Positions 1 to 8,980 of a stretch of DNA of 64,000 nucleotides are shown here, one piece after another. Source of the stretch: Bacteroidota bacterium. GTDB lineage: Bacteria > Bacteroidota > Bacteroidia > Bacteroidales > F082. The position numbers and the translations under genes were made by a program. The stretch covers positions 124,001 to 188,000 of the forward strand of contig JAHLLA010000003.1 in the NCBI GenBank assembly GCA_020444415.1, given 5' to 3'. A model generated the notes under the pieces. It was not told the origin of the DNA. It saw only the letters and a list, made by a program, of their open reading frames with translations, and ran no database searches. Position 1 is the stretch's first letter; every line of letters begins with the position of its first letter.

Positions 1-117
1 TAACATTTCTTTTCTGGTGTCTCTCCGGATTTTTATTCCGGATTTAGCATCCTTATTTCGAATTTCAATATAAAATCCATCTCTCAGTTTCTTCGGTCTG
101 GTTGGAGGTCTTCCCAT
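1..117 (-). CDS. Small basic hypothetical protein, cut by left edge
   Basis: An open frame starts with ATG at 117 and runs leftward off the window, giving 39 visible codons with no stop. It begins MGRPPTRPKKLRDGFYIEIR and continues with a basic stretch rich in Arg and Lys. Short proteins that open this way are, from memory, common in Bacteroidota and have no assigned function; this is recall, not a search. No signal peptide or membrane segment is visible. The strongly basic, proline-rich start would suit a nucleic-acid-associated protein, but that is only inference. Confidence 0.55.
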   Translation of the reverse strand, partial: MGRPPTRPKKLRDGFYIEIRNKDAKSGIKIRRDTRKEML

Positions 118-325
118 AATATCCTTGGCTTACAATCAATTTTTCACTAATGTACGAAATCATTTGGAGAATCAAACAATTAGTAGCAATTATAACTTGT
201 TTGTTGCTGTTTTATTATATGGATGATTGCAATAACATGCAAATTCTCATTTTGGAGCCGGTAAAAATGACCATATAGTATATTGGATTGCTTTAAAACT
301 TAACTAAAGCTGACTTGGTTTACAT

Positions 326-1120
326 TCAAACTTCGCCTCGTTTTATTTTCAGAAGTGGGGAAGTTTTCCTGTTTCTAAAACCATGTATGGCAACATATAA
401 GAATAAAATAGCCGAGGCGATAATAGCTGCATAAACAACACTTGTATTTAATTCCCACTGTTTCACAGCGATGGCTACCAGTGCCCAAACACCCACAATG
501 GCTGCTTCGCGCATATTTCGGTAATAGATCAGCAATACGTAGATGATGGTGGCTACCATGATCATCACAATGGTCCAGGTTGTTTCAGACAAGAAACTGC
601 CTTGCCAGCCAATACTTACCAGGAAAGCAGATGTATTGGCAACACTAGCAACTATTATCCATCCCAGGTATATACAAACGGGCCACCAAACAAAAACAAC
701 GATACGCAGCGGCGCATCCCAAATTTCAAGTCGGAGCTGAAATGTTAAAACAATGAGGGAAATGAGCAATACCAGCATTAAAAATATGGTGATACCCAGA
801 AATAAATTCAACCAGGCATAGATCCATAAACCATTGGCTATGTTGGCCAGCGCAAACCAAAAAGCTGTTTTGTTCAGCTCATGATCCTGTCGGTTCTTCA
901 GCCAGTTGTACCATTGAAATCCGGTAAATGCGATGAGTAAAAGATAGATTAACCCCCAGATAGCAAATGCATAACCGGCGGGTGTAAAAAGATTTTCATA
1001 CATAGCGCTAACTTCACCAACCGTTTTCCCACCGAATGCACCAGTGCCTGACAGATAGTTCATTGCCAGGGCAAAGATCAATGTGAAGGTATTCAGTAAC
1101 AGGTATATTATTTGTTTCAT
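326..1120 (-). CDS. TspO/MBR-related tryptophan-rich membrane protein
   Basis: A 264-residue, almost entirely hydrophobic protein with about seven predicted membrane helices. The segment LFTPAGYAFAIWGLIYLL (about residues 45-62) and the many Trp residues (for example VWWPVCIYLGW) match the tryptophan-rich sensory protein family related to TspO, the tetrapyrrole/cholesterol-binding translocator protein. Classical TspO has five helices and about 150-160 residues, so this belongs to the longer form seen in Bacteroidota. A substrate cannot be read from the sequence. The ATG at 1120 sits about 28 bases downstream of a good -7 box and it is transcribed alone. The family call is fairly firm; any sensory or porphyrin role is inference. 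Confidence 0.72.
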   Translation of the reverse strand: MKQIIYLLLNTFTLIFALAMNYLSGTGAFGGKTVGEVSAMYENLFTPAGYAFAIWGLIYLLLIAFTGFQWYNWLKNRQDHELNKTAFWFALANIANGLWIYAWLNLFLGITIFLMLVLLISLIVLTFQLRLEIWDAPLRIVVFVWWPVCIYLGWIIVASVANTSAFLVSIGWQGSFLSETTWTIVMIMVATIIYVLLIYYRNMREAAIVGVWALVAIAVKQWELNTSVVYAAIIASAILFLYVAIHGFRNRKTSPLLKIKRGEV

Positions 1121-1148
1121 GAAGGAAGTACTTTAAATTTGATGTAAA

Positions 1149-1176
1149 CAAAATTATAAATAATGAAGAGATTCAA
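1149..1176 (-). promoter_or_regulatory. Promoter of the TspO-like gene
   Basis: Minus strand: -33 TTG at 1176-1174, a 17-base spacer, then TAATTTTG at 1156-1149. This fits the Bacteroidetes pattern TTG / TAnnTTTG and lies 28 bases before the ATG at 1120. Confidence 0.6.
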
Positions 1177-1306
1177 AAAAAAAATGGATCAATAAAGATC
1201 CATGATGAAAATAGTTCTATCAGCAGATATGCAAATCAAACCGGTTTTATGAACTGAAACGAAACTTAGAAAGAACACTAGAAAGAAGCCGCATCTGCGC
1301 CAGTCA

Positions 1307-1759
1307 TTATCTCTCTGATTGACTTAAGGGGCTGTGTGTGTCGCAAACAGTAGGGCAGGGGCCTGAATCAAGCACCGGTGCGCTATACATGTTTCCGGAA
1401 ACATCGTCTTTACCGTCGGGACTGATTCCTACAATGATGCTTTTATAAACCCTGCTTCCGGTTTCTCCCGAATAAAGTCTGAAACCAGCCAGGTTAGGAT
1501 TATTCTTTTTGATGGCATTCATGGCCTCAAGCTGATCTATGTTAACTGCAAATCCGTAGAAAACTTTATTCATGGGTTTTGCATTTATAGCATATTCTTT
1601 GGTGAGCGCTACGGCATCGTTTAGTGAAACAGCCTGAAAACTGGCATCTTGTGGAGGTGTATCTTTACTAATAAAAGCATAGGAAGTGATCACAATACTT
1701 CCAAATAATGCACCTGCAAGAAAAGTTAAAAATTGTTTTTTGTGTAGTTTGAACGTCAT
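1307..1759 (-). CDS. Hypothetical membrane-anchored protein
   Basis: 150 residues, not recognised. Residues about 10-30 (FLTFLAGALFGSIVITSYAF) form one hydrophobic segment, either an N-terminal anchor or an uncleaved signal; the rest is soluble and presumably periplasmic. The C-terminus carries two nearby cysteines in GPCPTVCDTH, which could form a disulfide or bind a metal. It is a single gene with its own ATG at 1759 and no close same-strand partner. No function is proposed. Confidence 0.6.
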   Translation of the reverse strand: MTFKLHKKQFLTFLAGALFGSIVITSYAFISKDTPPQDASFQAVSLNDAVALTKEYAINAKPMNKVFYGFAVNIDQLEAMNAIKKNNPNLAGFRLYSGETGSRVYKSIIVGISPDGKDDVSGNMYSAPVLDSGPCPTVCDTHSPLSQSER

Positions 1760-1846
1760 GGAATTATGGTATTAGAAATTAAATGTTAGAAATATAGCGC
1801 CAAAGTAAGAATTATTTTGTTATTTAGAATGATTTTTAATAAAATC

Positions 1847-1854
1847 TATCTTTG
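1847..1854 (+). promoter_or_regulatory. -7 box upstream of the TPR gene
   Basis: TATCTTTG, an exact match to TAnnTTTG, lies 34 bases before the ATG at 1889. No TTG sits at the usual distance upstream. Confidence 0.45.
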
Positions 1855-1888
1855 GTTCGATTAACGTTCATGCTGACTCACTAAAATT

Positions 1889-3670
1889 ATGCATCAAAAA
1901 GCGCATTTTCTAAAAAGGATAACCATCATTCCATTTCTATTTTTTACACCCTTGATTTCTGGGTTTGCAGAAGAAAACCCTCAAAAAAATAAAAACCAGA
2001 CTGAAACAGTTAAGCAAGATAGTTTGAGGGTGGCTGATCTGTGTCGTCAGACCGCATACTACAACCAGGTTGTGAATGATGACCATTTAACTGACAGTGT
2101 TGCCGAACTGGCCATAGAAATTGCTACGGGTACTTTCAGCCCCGGCCTCATACTAGCAGCTTATGATAGTTATCTGGATCATACCAATTTAAACGTCAAT
2201 TATAATAAGGCATTAAATTATGCACTGGCGGCAGAACAGCTTAGCCGGACAGCCACGAACCAGTCACGGAACTGGAAAAGCGTATTGAATCTTTCAAAAG
2301 TTTACCTGGCCGGATATGAATTCGACAAAGCTTTGATATCAGCTTATAAATCTTTAACCCTAGCCGACGAACTGAACGACGATAAGAAAAAAATTGAAAG
2401 CTATTTGATGATAGGGAGAAGCCTGGAAAGCAGTAACCAAAAAATTGAAGCATTCAGAAATTACCTGGTGGCTACCAAACATGCAAAACTGGAGGAAGAT
2501 CAACAATTACTTTTAAGTTGTTACGCGCATCTTTCTGACTTTTACCTGAACAATAATTTGTACCAAAAAGCGGCGGCTTATAAATTAATGGAAGAAGAAC
2601 TGGTCAGCGGCAAACAACCGGTTGATTCGCTGGCCTTAATGTGGATAAAATACGACCTGCAGGTGATCAACCTGAATTCGGATGACACACGTATCCATCA
2701 GGAGTCGATGGAAGAAATACTTGATTTTGCGCATCGCAATAATCAGCAGAAGCTAAAAGAATATGAATTTGCAGTGTATCGATCCATGTTAACTAAACTA
2801 AATCGCATTGATCTGCTCAGGCAATTATATACCGAGAAATACCCGGCAGAATTTCAAAAGTTACACAGGGATTCACCATCTTTTTATTACAGGCTTAAAG
2901 CCTATTTCAGTGAAGAAGAAAGCAACTATGATTCAGCAGGATATTATTTTTCAAAAGCCAATGATTTGCTTAGAGATAATTCCAACAAAATCATGCGCTC
3001 AAATTTTTTAATTCGCTATGGTCAGTTTCTTGATCGTTCAGGCAACTACAAACGTGCTATCGTACATTTGAAAGAAGCATATCAATTGGCGGAGGAAGCC
3101 GGTTACATGGTATTTATGCTGAATGCCAGCCATGAACTCGAAAAGCTTTTTGCAAACGAAGCAAATTTTGAACAGGCATATCATTATGCAAACCTCAATA
3201 CACAGTTGAATGACAGCATTAACAAAATGGCTGAAAGGGATAAACTGCTCATGCTCGAAATTAATTATGAAGCGCAGCAACAGGCACTTGCCGAAGAACG
3301 AGAACGGCAGGAAACCCTGAGAAGGCATAACCTCCAATACACGGCCATTGTGATCGGTATTTTGACAGTGTTTGTTATACTCATTTTGTTGGGAAGTTTT
3401 AAAGTGCCCAAATGGATTATACAGGCGCTTGGTTTTGTGAGCTTTATATTCCTGTTTGAGTTTATCATTTTGCTGGCTGATCAGAAAATTCATCACATGA
3501 CCCACGGAGAGCCGTGGAAAATACTGGCTATAAAAATCGTACTGATTGGTATATTGCTGCCCCTGCATCATTGGATAGAACATAAGGTGGTGCAACGTTT
3601 GATCAGCAAAAAGCTGATTGATTTCAGCAGTTTTTCGGTACTGGATATTTTTCGAAAGAGTAAAGCTTAA
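1889..3670 (+). CDS. TPR-repeat protein with C-terminal membrane helices
   Basis: 593 residues. A signal peptide (residues 1-28, ending near SGFAEE) is followed by about 430 residues of helical, TPR-like repeats; examples are YNKALNYALAAEQLS and YKRAIVHLKEAYQLA. A short charged coiled coil (EAQQQALAEERERQETLRR) leads into three hydrophobic segments near residues 478-500, 505-526 and 540-560. The architecture resembles the periplasmic TPR sensor half of Bacteroidota hybrid histidine kinases, but no kinase or DNA-binding domain follows: the protein ends after the last helix. It faces the molybdoenzyme operon tail to tail. A role in protein-protein sensing or scaffolding at the membrane is inference. 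Confidence 0.65.
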   Translation: MHQKAHFLKRITIIPFLFFTPLISGFAEENPQKNKNQTETVKQDSLRVADLCRQTAYYNQVVNDDHLTDSVAELAIEIATGTFSPGLILAAYDSYLDHTNLNVNYNKALNYALAAEQLSRTATNQSRNWKSVLNLSKVYLAGYEFDKALISAYKSLTLADELNDDKKKIESYLMIGRSLESSNQKIEAFRNYLVATKHAKLEEDQQLLLSCYAHLSDFYLNNNLYQKAAAYKLMEEELVSGKQPVDSLALMWIKYDLQVINLNSDDTRIHQESMEEILDFAHRNNQQKLKEYEFAVYRSMLTKLNRIDLLRQLYTEKYPAEFQKLHRDSPSFYYRLKAYFSEEESNYDSAGYYFSKANDLLRDNSNKIMRSNFLIRYGQFLDRSGNYKRAIVHLKEAYQLAEEAGYMVFMLNASHELEKLFANEANFEQAYHYANLNTQLNDSINKMAERDKLLMLEINYEAQQQALAEERERQETLRRHNLQYTAIVIGILTVFVILILLGSFKVPKWIIQALGFVSFIFLFEFIILLADQKIHHMTHGEPWKILAIKIVLIGILLPLHHWIEHKVVQRLISKKLIDFSSFSVLDIFRKSKA

Positions 3671-3726
3671 AAGAAACATTGAACGTTTTAAAACTCAACC
3701 AACAGGTCGAGAGGAGTTGATGCTTC

Positions 3727-5931
3727 TTAAGGAAGCCCTGACCAGGTATGAGCCTGTGGACCTTTTGCCGGTTCAATCTTTAAATCGAGTGCCGTTAATT
3801 TCGACATGCCCGACAGTTCATCAATGGCTTCGGGTCCAGAACCTGCGAGAATGTTTACATTCACTCCCTTTGCTTTACTGGCTTTTCGCATCCCCTTGGC
3901 ATCCTGGTGCCCCCATCCGTGCGGAATGGAAACCGTACCTGGCATGAGTTCGGCCAATATTTTTACTGGTATTCTTATTTGAGCATATTTTGATGATACA
4001 TCAGCGAAATCGCCTGCTTTTAATTTCAGTTGTTTGGCGTCGTCAGGATTCAAATACAAAAAGTTGGTGTTTTCAGTACCCTGAAGCATCCGGTCGGTAT
4101 TGTGGGTCCATGAGTTCTGTGTCTGCACCGTTCTTTTGGTGATCATTTTATAATAGCCATTCCTGTTGCTTTCTTTATCAAACAGAAGCTGCAAACGTGA
4201 TTGGGCAGCTTCCATTAATACAACTGGTGCCAGGTCTACTTTTTTATTTGTTGTATGCACGCGTTTCCCTAAAAAGTCATTTTCTTTATGATCTGGTCTT
4301 AACCAACCATTGGGGTTTTTAAGCAATTTTTTGAAGCCGGGCTGTCGGCATACTTTCAGCAGCACATTTAACATCGATTGCTGGGGCACAGCACGCTGTC
4401 CGTTATCCAGTCTGTTGAATTTCATCAGGCTTTCGAAAAATATCTGAGCAGCCTTGGAGCCCCATAACGGAAAGCCACTGGCTTTGGCCAGTTCTATATA
4501 AATGCTGGCTTCATCCCTTTGTTCGCCTTGTGGGGCAACCAATGCCTTTGTTGCCTGTAAATAGGGCCTGGTTTGCAATCCCAGCATAAGCGGAAATATG
4601 AAAGGCAGATCAGGACGCTGGAAAGGATCGGTGCACGGAAGTACATAATCGGCAATAGCACATGTTTCATTGTGTTGGATGTCAAGACAAACCAATAAAT
4701 CCAACTGACCAAATGCTTTTTTAAGTTTTTCCGAATCAGCCATAGTGATCAGCGGATTACCACCCGTAACAAATAAAGCTCTTACCTGCTTCTTTCCGGG
4801 TGTTAGAATTTCATCAGCCAAAATACCACCGGGGAAGGCATCATTTACGGTTCCGAAACCACCAACTCGTGATTTGAGATCCTTCATCAGCAGGCCATTT
4901 TTAACGCCAAATTTGATAAAGTCCATAATACCCCGACCAACAAGCGTTCCCCCTTTACGATCCAGGTTTCCGCTTACGGCATTAATCACTTCCTGTAACC
5001 AGAAAGCCAACGAGCCTTGTCCGCCCATGTTAACGCCGGTGGAAGAATACAAGGCAGCACCATTTGCTGATAAGTATAAACCTACCAGCTCTTTTAATAC
5101 TTCAGGCGGGATGCCGGTTACTTTGGCCGTTTTTTCTGCATTCCACTGGCTTGCCAGTTCCAACACCTCTTCAAGACCTGACATGTATTCACTAACGTGC
5201 TTTGTCTGAATGCCTTGTTTAATTTTGACTTCATTCAAAAACGACAAATAAAAAAAGACGTCAGTTCCGGGTTTGATAAAAATGTGTTCTTCGGCTACTT
5301 TGGCTGTTTCGGTTTCGCGCGGATCAACCACAATCACCCGTCCGCCCCGTTTTTTAATATCCCTGATGTGTTTTACAGGATTGGGCACCTGCAAAAATGA
5401 CCATTTGGAAATCACCGGGTTAGCTCCTACGATGATCAGGCATTCATTTCGCAACACATCCGGAAAGGGTTGTGTAAACGGGAAACCATACATGTGGCGG
5501 GCGGTGGCGAATTTATTACTGCAATCCTGGGTAGCACTCGCATACATGCTGTTTGAACCGATGCCTTCCAGAAAACCCTGTGCAAAAACCGGGTGCAGTA
5601 CGCCAAAACCGGCAGCCGTTCCCACATACATCGCGATAGCATCTTTACTGAATTCACCGGTTATATGCTTGACTTTCTGACCTATCTCGCTGAGCGCTTG
5701 CTCCCAACTGATGCGCACATGCTGACCATCTATTTTTTTAAGAGGATATTTCAGGCGGTCGGGTGATTGATAGATTTGATGCTGGTGCAGCCCTTTTACA
5801 CATCCAAAACCATGCGTGGCCACATGTTCAGCATTTGGAATGATTTTGACGATCTCGTTATTCTCCACTGTAACTTTCAATCCGCAGAGGGATTCACAAA
5901 TCCGGCAAAAAGTATATTTTGTTTCAGTCAT
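3727..5931 (-). CDS. Molybdopterin oxidoreductase with N-terminal [4Fe-4S] site
   Basis: 734 residues from the ATG at 5931; a TTG 12 bases upstream would add four residues but is less likely. The N-terminus has C9-x2-C12-x3-C16-x27-C44, the [4Fe-4S] motif of the formate dehydrogenase/NapA/BisC-like molybdopterin family. Molybdopterin-binding segments follow (IIVGANPVISKW, RVIVVDPRETETAK, and LFVTGGNPLITMAD). Cys137 in TQDCSNKFA is a plausible molybdenum ligand. The C-terminal dinucleotide-binding domain includes YLNPDDAKQLKLKAGDFADV and IPHGWGHQDAKG. There is no Tat signal or membrane segment, so it is probably cytoplasmic. It is the last gene of a four-gene minus-strand operon with an SCP2-like protein, a sulfotransferase and a DUF1214-like protein, hinting at redox chemistry on a lipid-like substrate. 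The substrate is unknown. Confidence 0.82.
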   Translation of the reverse strand: MTETKYTFCRICESLCGLKVTVENNEIVKIIPNAEHVATHGFGCVKGLHQHQIYQSPDRLKYPLKKIDGQHVRISWEQALSEIGQKVKHITGEFSKDAIAMYVGTAAGFGVLHPVFAQGFLEGIGSNSMYASATQDCSNKFATARHMYGFPFTQPFPDVLRNECLIIVGANPVISKWSFLQVPNPVKHIRDIKKRGGRVIVVDPRETETAKVAEEHIFIKPGTDVFFYLSFLNEVKIKQGIQTKHVSEYMSGLEEVLELASQWNAEKTAKVTGIPPEVLKELVGLYLSANGAALYSSTGVNMGGQGSLAFWLQEVINAVSGNLDRKGGTLVGRGIMDFIKFGVKNGLLMKDLKSRVGGFGTVNDAFPGGILADEILTPGKKQVRALFVTGGNPLITMADSEKLKKAFGQLDLLVCLDIQHNETCAIADYVLPCTDPFQRPDLPFIFPLMLGLQTRPYLQATKALVAPQGEQRDEASIYIELAKASGFPLWGSKAAQIFFESLMKFNRLDNGQRAVPQQSMLNVLLKVCRQPGFKKLLKNPNGWLRPDHKENDFLGKRVHTTNKKVDLAPVVLMEAAQSRLQLLFDKESNRNGYYKMITKRTVQTQNSWTHNTDRMLQGTENTNFLYLNPDDAKQLKLKAGDFADVSSKYAQIRIPVKILAELMPGTVSIPHGWGHQDAKGMRKASKAKGVNVNILAGSGPEAIDELSGMSKLTALDLKIEPAKGPQAHTWSGLP

Positions 5932-5965
5932 AAGGTGCTGCAATGTGTGTGTTAATAAATGAATA

Positions 5966-7024
5966 TTAGAATTCGCATAATTCTACCGTAGGCTGCTCAG
6001 GCATTTCTTCGGCCAATAACCAACGGCAGAAAATAATGGCTTCTTTATAAGCAGCCGTGCTGATCCAATTGTCGACATCCATAGGCCTGTGGCTTAAGAA
6101 TACCGTATAACTGTCATCATCATTGGCTTTTGCAGTTCCTTTGTTAATGCCCACTTTATAGTTTTTGTAATCCATGGATTGCATCAGAAAATTCCAGGTT
6201 TGAATGCCCCAGTAGCAACATTCGGGCGAAGTAAATCGAATTTTCAGGTACTGGTTTTCCTCCAGTCGAAATCTTCCAAAACAATAAATGTTATCTACGG
6301 TTCCCCAACCGCCCTGATCAGCTTCAAAAGCAAAAGGCGGAAGGAAATCATTCAATGGAAAATCAACAGGCAGGGGTGCGATCCAGGTAGTTTGCTCAAA
6401 AAAAGTTGACATCACACGGATGCGTTTTGCCAGTTCATCGTCATTTAAGGGGGTTGCCTTTTCCTGTGCTTTCAGATTTATTATTTCCAACTCACTTTCA
6501 CGACTGTCAAAACGGTCGAAAAAATATTCCCGCGTGAACATATTCACGGCATCGTCATCCAGTTTAAATTCATTTTTACCACTTGGGTTGGGCGTTAATT
6601 TGATCTCGAAACGACCATCGGCTTCAAATTCAATCTGCGTATGGTTGATGTTACTGCAAACCCTATCTACAATTTCGCCATTGGGCGAGCCGCCATATAC
6701 CGAAAAAGAAAGATAGCAACTATCAAAGCGTTTTCCTTTGATCAGGTATTCCTGGTCGCCTCGTAATTGGCTGAAATAATATACCGAATCCACATTATCG
6801 CCTACCAGTTTGTGGTAATCGTTTGCCAGCAACATAAATTGTGGACGTAAGGGGTCATTAAACAGGTAAAAATCTATGCTTGACCGCAATAAATGAAAAA
6901 TATGCTGATAGCCATCAATACGGCCTTGTTCGTCAATCACCTTCTCAGGATCAAGAAAGGTGCTATCGGCGTTTTTAATCACTTCCAGAAATTGATCGAG
7001 TGCTACTTTGCTTTTATATGTCAT
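5966..7024 (-). CDS. DUF1214-like protein
   Basis: 352 soluble residues with no signal peptide. Features that recall DUF1214 proteins are GDNVDSVYYFSQLRGDQEYLI (about residues 74-94, beginning GDNVDSVYYF), CYLSFSVYGG, the block LTPNPSGKNEF, and the C-terminal SHRPMDVDNWISTAAYKE followed by a Trp/Pro-rich tail. This assignment is from memory of the family and was not searched. DUF1214 proteins have no settled biochemical role and are often seen beside sulfotransferase or lipid/steroid-type genes in other phyla. The gene starts 10 bases after the sulfotransferase stop and ends 34 bases before the molybdoenzyme ATG, so the four genes are almost certainly cotranscribed. Confidence 0.6.
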   Translation of the reverse strand: MTYKSKVALDQFLEVIKNADSTFLDPEKVIDEQGRIDGYQHIFHLLRSSIDFYLFNDPLRPQFMLLANDYHKLVGDNVDSVYYFSQLRGDQEYLIKGKRFDSCYLSFSVYGGSPNGEIVDRVCSNINHTQIEFEADGRFEIKLTPNPSGKNEFKLDDDAVNMFTREYFFDRFDSRESELEIINLKAQEKATPLNDDELAKRIRVMSTFFEQTTWIAPLPVDFPLNDFLPPFAFEADQGGWGTVDNIYCFGRFRLEENQYLKIRFTSPECCYWGIQTWNFLMQSMDYKNYKVGINKGTAKANDDDSYTVFLSHRPMDVDNWISTAAYKEAIIFCRWLLAEEMPEQPTVELCEF

Positions 7025-7034
7025 GCTTTTTGGA

Positions 7035-8282
7035 TTACAGTTTTGATAAAAAATCGTTGTATGTATTGAATTTTGAATTGATGCCCTCTTCCGTCAGGCC
7101 AAAATCAGTGGGTGTATAATAATGTACACCATTCTTATCTTTCGGGTTCAAGTCCAGGAATCTTTCAAAATTGACCAATGCGGCATCGGATAATTCCCAG
7201 TTGAAACGATCGTAAATCTTTTTTACGACAGGTATTTGTCCCGCCACAAAATCATCAAATTTCAGGTCGATGATCTGCTCTTCTTTATCCAGTTTTTTCC
7301 GGCTTTCGATAAAGCTGTTAAAATACAGGCTCCAGGTGTCCGCTTGTTCATGCCCTGTTCTGACAGGGTCCTCATGGTCGCTGTAGAGTGAGCGTACCGA
7401 TGAGATCAGGCTGGCTGCTGAAGTAACCACTTTGGTGGGTTCCCGGTGGGTCATAATGATTTTCGCATCAGGATAGACCTCAAATAGTTCGGGCAACCGC
7501 ATCAGGTGTACGGGTGATTTTAGCAACCACCTGTCAGATTTTACACCACCCGATTGCAGGAATTGCAAAAAACGTTTGTGAAACCGCATAGTACTTAACC
7601 TATCGGCACGATGGGCGAACCAATCCATATATGATGGTACATATAATTGTGCTGATGTCTGGAAGCTGTTAAAATCAAAAGCATTGATACTCAGGCATTC
7701 CTGTGGCGAATCGGCGGACATATAGTGCTTGCGTAAAAAGTCGGGCACCAGTTTGAACAACTGTTTAAATTCTTTTATAATGGTTTTCAACTGCTCATTG
7801 GAGTAGAATGTCTCAGGTGTTGAAACCGGGTAGGGGAGCAGACACTCCCATGCCAGTGGCGACCGATGGGCCGGATCTTCATACATCAGCGCATGCAGAA
7901 TCGTTGTTCCCGTGCGGGGCATGCCAATAATGAAGATAGGTTCTTTAATTTCAGAAGCTTCAATATCGGGATTCTCGGCCAGCGCTCTTTCAATCATAAG
8001 TCGACCGTAAAGTGTCCTTTCAAATAAGCCTTTCACGGCCAATGAACCAAATGAATTAGGTCGGGCTTCTTCGTTGATGGATTTGACCAATTCACGAAGT
8101 CCGGTTTCTAATTGTTCGGGTATTTCACCTGTGCAGGAAGCTTTTTTTCTCGCTTTGTCGATGATTGCATCTGCGTTGAGCCTGAACGGATCAATGCCCA
8201 CCGATTTCAATACCTTTCCCACGCGATTGATCCCATTCAGTGTGGAAGTTCGCTGGATGCGTAATTCTTGCTGCTTTGCCAT
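7035..8282 (-). CDS. Sulfotransferase family protein (PAPS-dependent type)
   Basis: 415 residues. FIIGMPRTGTT (residues 117-127) is the 5'-phosphosulfate-binding P-loop of sulfotransferases. RWLLKSPVHL (251-260) and IIMTHREP (275-282) supply the 3'-phosphate-binding region with its conserved Lys, Ser and Arg. Such enzymes move a sulfo group from PAPS to a hydroxyl or amine acceptor, often a lipid, sterol or sugar. The 110-residue helical N-terminal extension before the P-loop is typical of the larger sulfotransferases found in actinobacteria and proteobacteria. Second gene of the operon, only 7 bases after the SCP2-like gene. The acceptor is not identifiable; no PAPS synthesis genes are in the window. 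Confidence 0.85.
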   Translation of the reverse strand: MAKQQELRIQRTSTLNGINRVGKVLKSVGIDPFRLNADAIIDKARKKASCTGEIPEQLETGLRELVKSINEEARPNSFGSLAVKGLFERTLYGRLMIERALAENPDIEASEIKEPIFIIGMPRTGTTILHALMYEDPAHRSPLAWECLLPYPVSTPETFYSNEQLKTIIKEFKQLFKLVPDFLRKHYMSADSPQECLSINAFDFNSFQTSAQLYVPSYMDWFAHRADRLSTMRFHKRFLQFLQSGGVKSDRWLLKSPVHLMRLPELFEVYPDAKIIMTHREPTKVVTSAASLISSVRSLYSDHEDPVRTGHEQADTWSLYFNSFIESRKKLDKEEQIIDLKFDDFVAGQIPVVKKIYDRFNWELSDAALVNFERFLDLNPKDKNGVHYYTPTDFGLTEEGINSKFNTYNDFLSKL

Positions 8283-8289
8283 GATCCCT

Positions 8290-8583
8290 TTACATTAACT
8301 GCTTTAGTTTTTGTGCCAGGCCAATATCTCCTTTCACCTTTATTTTTCCGGTGAGGGTGGCAATCATGGGTTTTATTTCTTTCCGCTGCAATTTTCCATA
8401 AGTTGCCTTACTCATGGTAATTGTGCAATCGGCATCTATATCCTGGTCAGAAATAATATTTTCGCTTACAGATCCATCAATCAGGATGGTGTCGTCATCC
8501 AGTTTAAATTTGAGCTTTTTTCCAATTGGATCAATTTTCTTTACGTTCTCGGCCAGCTCTAGCCGGATTTGTTCTATTTCCAT
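8290..8583 (-). CDS. SCP2-like sterol/lipid carrier domain protein
   Basis: 97 residues, a single compact domain. The order of hydrophobic strands, ADCTITMSKATYGKLQRKEI and the ending LTGKIKVKGDIGLAQKLKQL match the SCP2 sterol-carrier fold, which binds fatty-acyl or sterol-like ligands in a hydrophobic tunnel. There is no signal peptide, so it should act in the cytoplasm. It is the first gene of the operon and may present the lipid substrate to the sulfotransferase or molybdoenzyme encoded downstream; that division of labour is inference. The ATG at 8583 opens the operon. A TATTTTTA sequence just upstream is only a weak -7 match. Confidence 0.75.
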   Translation of the reverse strand: MEIEQIRLELAENVKKIDPIGKKLKFKLDDDTILIDGSVSENIISDQDIDADCTITMSKATYGKLQRKEIKPMIATLTGKIKVKGDIGLAQKLKQLM

Positions 8584-8980
8584 GGGCTAAAAATAGAAAG
8601 ATTTTTAAAACCATCTTTAAAAAATAAGCTCCCAAAAAATGATCAGAAACCGCTTTTATGATGAAAAAAGAAATATCACAGATAGGTTATTCGATTAGAT
8701 CATAAAATATGGGAAGACATTCGTGATCTCAATGGATACTGCCTTCCGCTCCTATTCCGTCGACGAATAGCTAAACTTTTATTCATGAATTTTAATCCAC
8801 TCAATAGTTTCACTTTCAGTGAGTTTAATTACCATTGATTTTGTATGCAAAGGCCATGAAAGCAGTCGCTTTTGAGTGATCATGTAATATTAATAGTCAG
8901 CCGCTCACCGCCCATGTCTTTGATGAGGATGCTTTACAATATCCGTACTTCAAAATGCTGACGGGATGAAAGGAAGTTTT
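8584..8980. other. 397-base gap with no convincing gene
   Basis: Contains a 34-codon ATG frame on the minus strand (8883-8779, beginning MITQKRLLSWPLHTK and ending IEWIKIHE) and an approximately 50-codon plus frame with no early ATG. Neither has a recognisable family or promoter. A short inverted repeat, CTATTC/GAATAG around CGTCGAC, lies near 8752-8770. It could be decayed sequence at the edge of the accessory patch. Confidence 0.35.

Noticed and set aside
3038-3679. A 213-codon open frame on the minus strand
   Set aside because: It lies wholly opposite the TPR gene, has no recognisable domain, and the plus-strand protein has a signal peptide, repeats and a promoter.
4745-5680. Plus-strand open frames of 135-154 codons
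   Set aside because: Antisense to the molybdopterin oxidoreductase, whose motifs run through the whole region.
8779-8883. A 34-codon minus-strand gene
   Set aside because: No promoter, ribosome-binding site or known family; too short to trust on composition alone.
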